Below, piece by piece: positions 62,601-64,000 of a DNA stretch of 64,000 nucleotides (position 1 is the stretch's first letter; each line of letters begins with the position of its first letter). The notes beneath the pieces were generated by a model. It had not been told where the DNA came from, searched no databases, and saw only the letters and a program-made list of their open reading frames with translations. Both the position numbers and the translations under genes were made by a program. The stretch is from Phytophthora quininea (taxonomy: Eukaryota; Oomycota; Peronosporomycetes; Peronosporales; Peronosporaceae). The stretch lies in contig JAAVTG010000581.1 in the NCBI GenBank assembly GCA_011947345.1, positions 186,001 to 250,000 on the forward strand, given 5' to 3'.

Positions 62601-64000
62601 AACATGACCGACGAAATGGACGTGGATGCAGCTAACGCGACCGAGCTTCAGCACTCAGTCATAGGCGTTATGATCCGCCACGAGGCATCACGACCTGTAA
62701 GCACGATAAAGCAGCACAAGAGTAAGCAGGATGATTTTCTCGATGGTGTGCCAAGGAGAAGTTTTGGATGGATCACTTGTGTACGAACCAAAGCTGGTAG
62801 ACTGTTGTGGCGAAGCTCGGTGAGAATTTTGCACCCAGGGGGTGTACAGTGGCGCGACCCAAAATGGACTGGTATGCGGGAGTAGCGGTTCCAGAAGGCC
62901 CTTGAGCGTCTGGAGCCGTTGCCGTGTACCTTGTGTGCAATCCCTAAGGGTTCCAATCGCTGGACTCAACGACCAGAGAGGACACCTGCTCAGGATACAG
63001 GTAACGGGTAGGTTAGTACTGCGGTTTGGGAGTTCCCCGAACGCGCTTGCTACAGAGAGCGGGTTAGAAGAGTTAGAAGGCGGTTTGTGATAGCACTCCA
63101 GGACCACACAGCCAAACCTGTACAAGATAACAAATTAACAATATAGAGTTTGATACCGATATGCAGCCACCACTTATTCTTTTGGACCATTGGGTGGTGG
63201 GTCTTCGTCCAGGATCGATGGGGCGTATGCGGTTCGGGACACCTGGAAGGTCTCGAACACCCCGACGTTCGCGCACCAGCTCCTCGCGGAGCAGCAGATA
63301 CAGCGCTCGGTTACAAAGCTTATGTCAGTCGATTCACAACGCAGTTAGTGTCAACGCCCTGGTGGTCACTGCTATCCAGCCACACAAGATGGTCAGGTCA
63401 ATATGAAATGGGTGACGCTCGGATGTACCGACGGCCCAACTAGGATATGGAATGGGTCGGGGTCAATCCAGGAGCAACACGCCCTCAGAACTTCCCCTTC
63501 CCAACTGGACTTGAACACGGGGGAAGCTCCACGCGAGGCTAGTCCCTAAACCAAGGTGCCCTTAACGCCTAATTCGGCCTCCGCTTCCTCGCAGCACTTG
63601 AGCACTTAGGGGAAAATCGAACTCTGTTAAAACCTCATACAAACTAGCTATGCAATACTAAGTACGAATCTTGAACAATCTTCTGACAATATCTTGACTT
63701 GAATATGGACGGCGTAAGTGACTTGGTCCGACTATGGAGTAATCACTGGGTGCGCAATCCTGGAGCATCTCCATTGCTCAATGGGGGTCAAGTTTCCCAA
63801 ACGGGTGACCCCTCGCAACTTCAACTCCAGGCACTCCACATCACTCGCACTGGGGATTGATTCTTGACCTGATGTTTGTGTAGGGACTTCCACGACTTCA
63901 TACATCCGGAATCACGGTTCAGGGATTGGTCATCCTGGAACGCCAATCTACGTCCAGGATACCGAATCCGGTTCCAGAGTCCTAGTGTATCGGAAATCCA
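62601..64000. other. Repeat-like right end of the window, no supported gene
   Basis: Plus ORF 62604-62885 (DEMDVDAANATELQHSVIGV) and a plus frame near 63220-63340 (RDTWKVSNTPTFAHQLLAEQ) look weakly protein-like and may be the start of a retroelement polyprotein. From about 63440 on there are stops in all frames. Confidence 0.35.

Noticed and set aside
63440..63620. Possible tRNA or retroelement primer-binding site near the right end
   Set aside because: No cloverleaf with acceptor stem and T-loop could be drawn, and no LTR pair was found to justify a primer site.

Overview
The window looks like nuclear DNA of an oomycete, most likely Phytophthora or a close relative. The evidence is compact genes with short GT-AG introns (mostly about 50 to 105 bases), GC-rich conserved genes packed tens to hundreds of bases apart, a phosphagen kinase remnant, a FYVE-type zinc-finger gene, and a dense mix of Ty3/gypsy, Ty1/copia, Helitron, Crypton, PiggyBac, Harbinger and Tc1/mariner relics. 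The species was not tested.

Layout. (1) 1-828: fragment of a repeat-family ORF. (2) 1537-11216: first gene island. It holds an IscA-type Fe-S assembly protein, an unrecognised protein with axoneme-like motifs, NudC, a divergent pair of VDAC porins separated by a decayed gene and a 21-bp minisatellite, an EF-hand protein, exosome subunit RRP40 and Sm protein D1. (3) 11245-47760: about 36 kb made almost wholly of broken mobile elements. In order these are a Helitron/PIF1 helicase relic with a phosphagen kinase fragment behind it, a gypsy element split by a Crypton tyrosine-recombinase element, an antisense ORF joining a chromodomain to a possible cysteine protease, a copia element, poorly readable sequence, PiggyBac, Harbinger and Tc1/mariner elements, an oomycete-type repeat ORF, a histone H4 pseudogene, a Myb/SANT ORF, a PhyH-like ORF and a gypsy gag-protease fragment. 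(4) 48234-62069: second gene island. It holds a DHHC palmitoyltransferase, DASH subunit Dad2, a decaying stretch (transposase-type HTH, one-HKD PLD, CRAL-TRIO and FYVE pieces), ribosomal P2, GET1/WRB, a CAP-Gly (TBCB) remnant, mitochondrial uS17, a membrane-anchored CS-domain protein, WDR54, BCD1, TTC4/Cns1, SmF and a GARP-type Myb transcription factor. (5) 62070-64000: no gene I can support.

The intact genes are housekeeping: RNA processing (RRP40, SmD1, SmF, BCD1), translation (P2, uS17m), Hsp90-linked chaperoning (NudC, TTC4, CS protein), mitochondria (IscA, VDAC, uS17m), ER insertion (GET1) and mitosis (Dad2). I see no evidence that they form one pathway.

A cross-cutting observation is that many otherwise convincing genes carry one- or two-base indels, several in short homopolymers, next to neighbours that are perfectly open. 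This is either widespread recent gene decay or consensus error in the assembly, and it should be settled before any of these breaks is read as biology.
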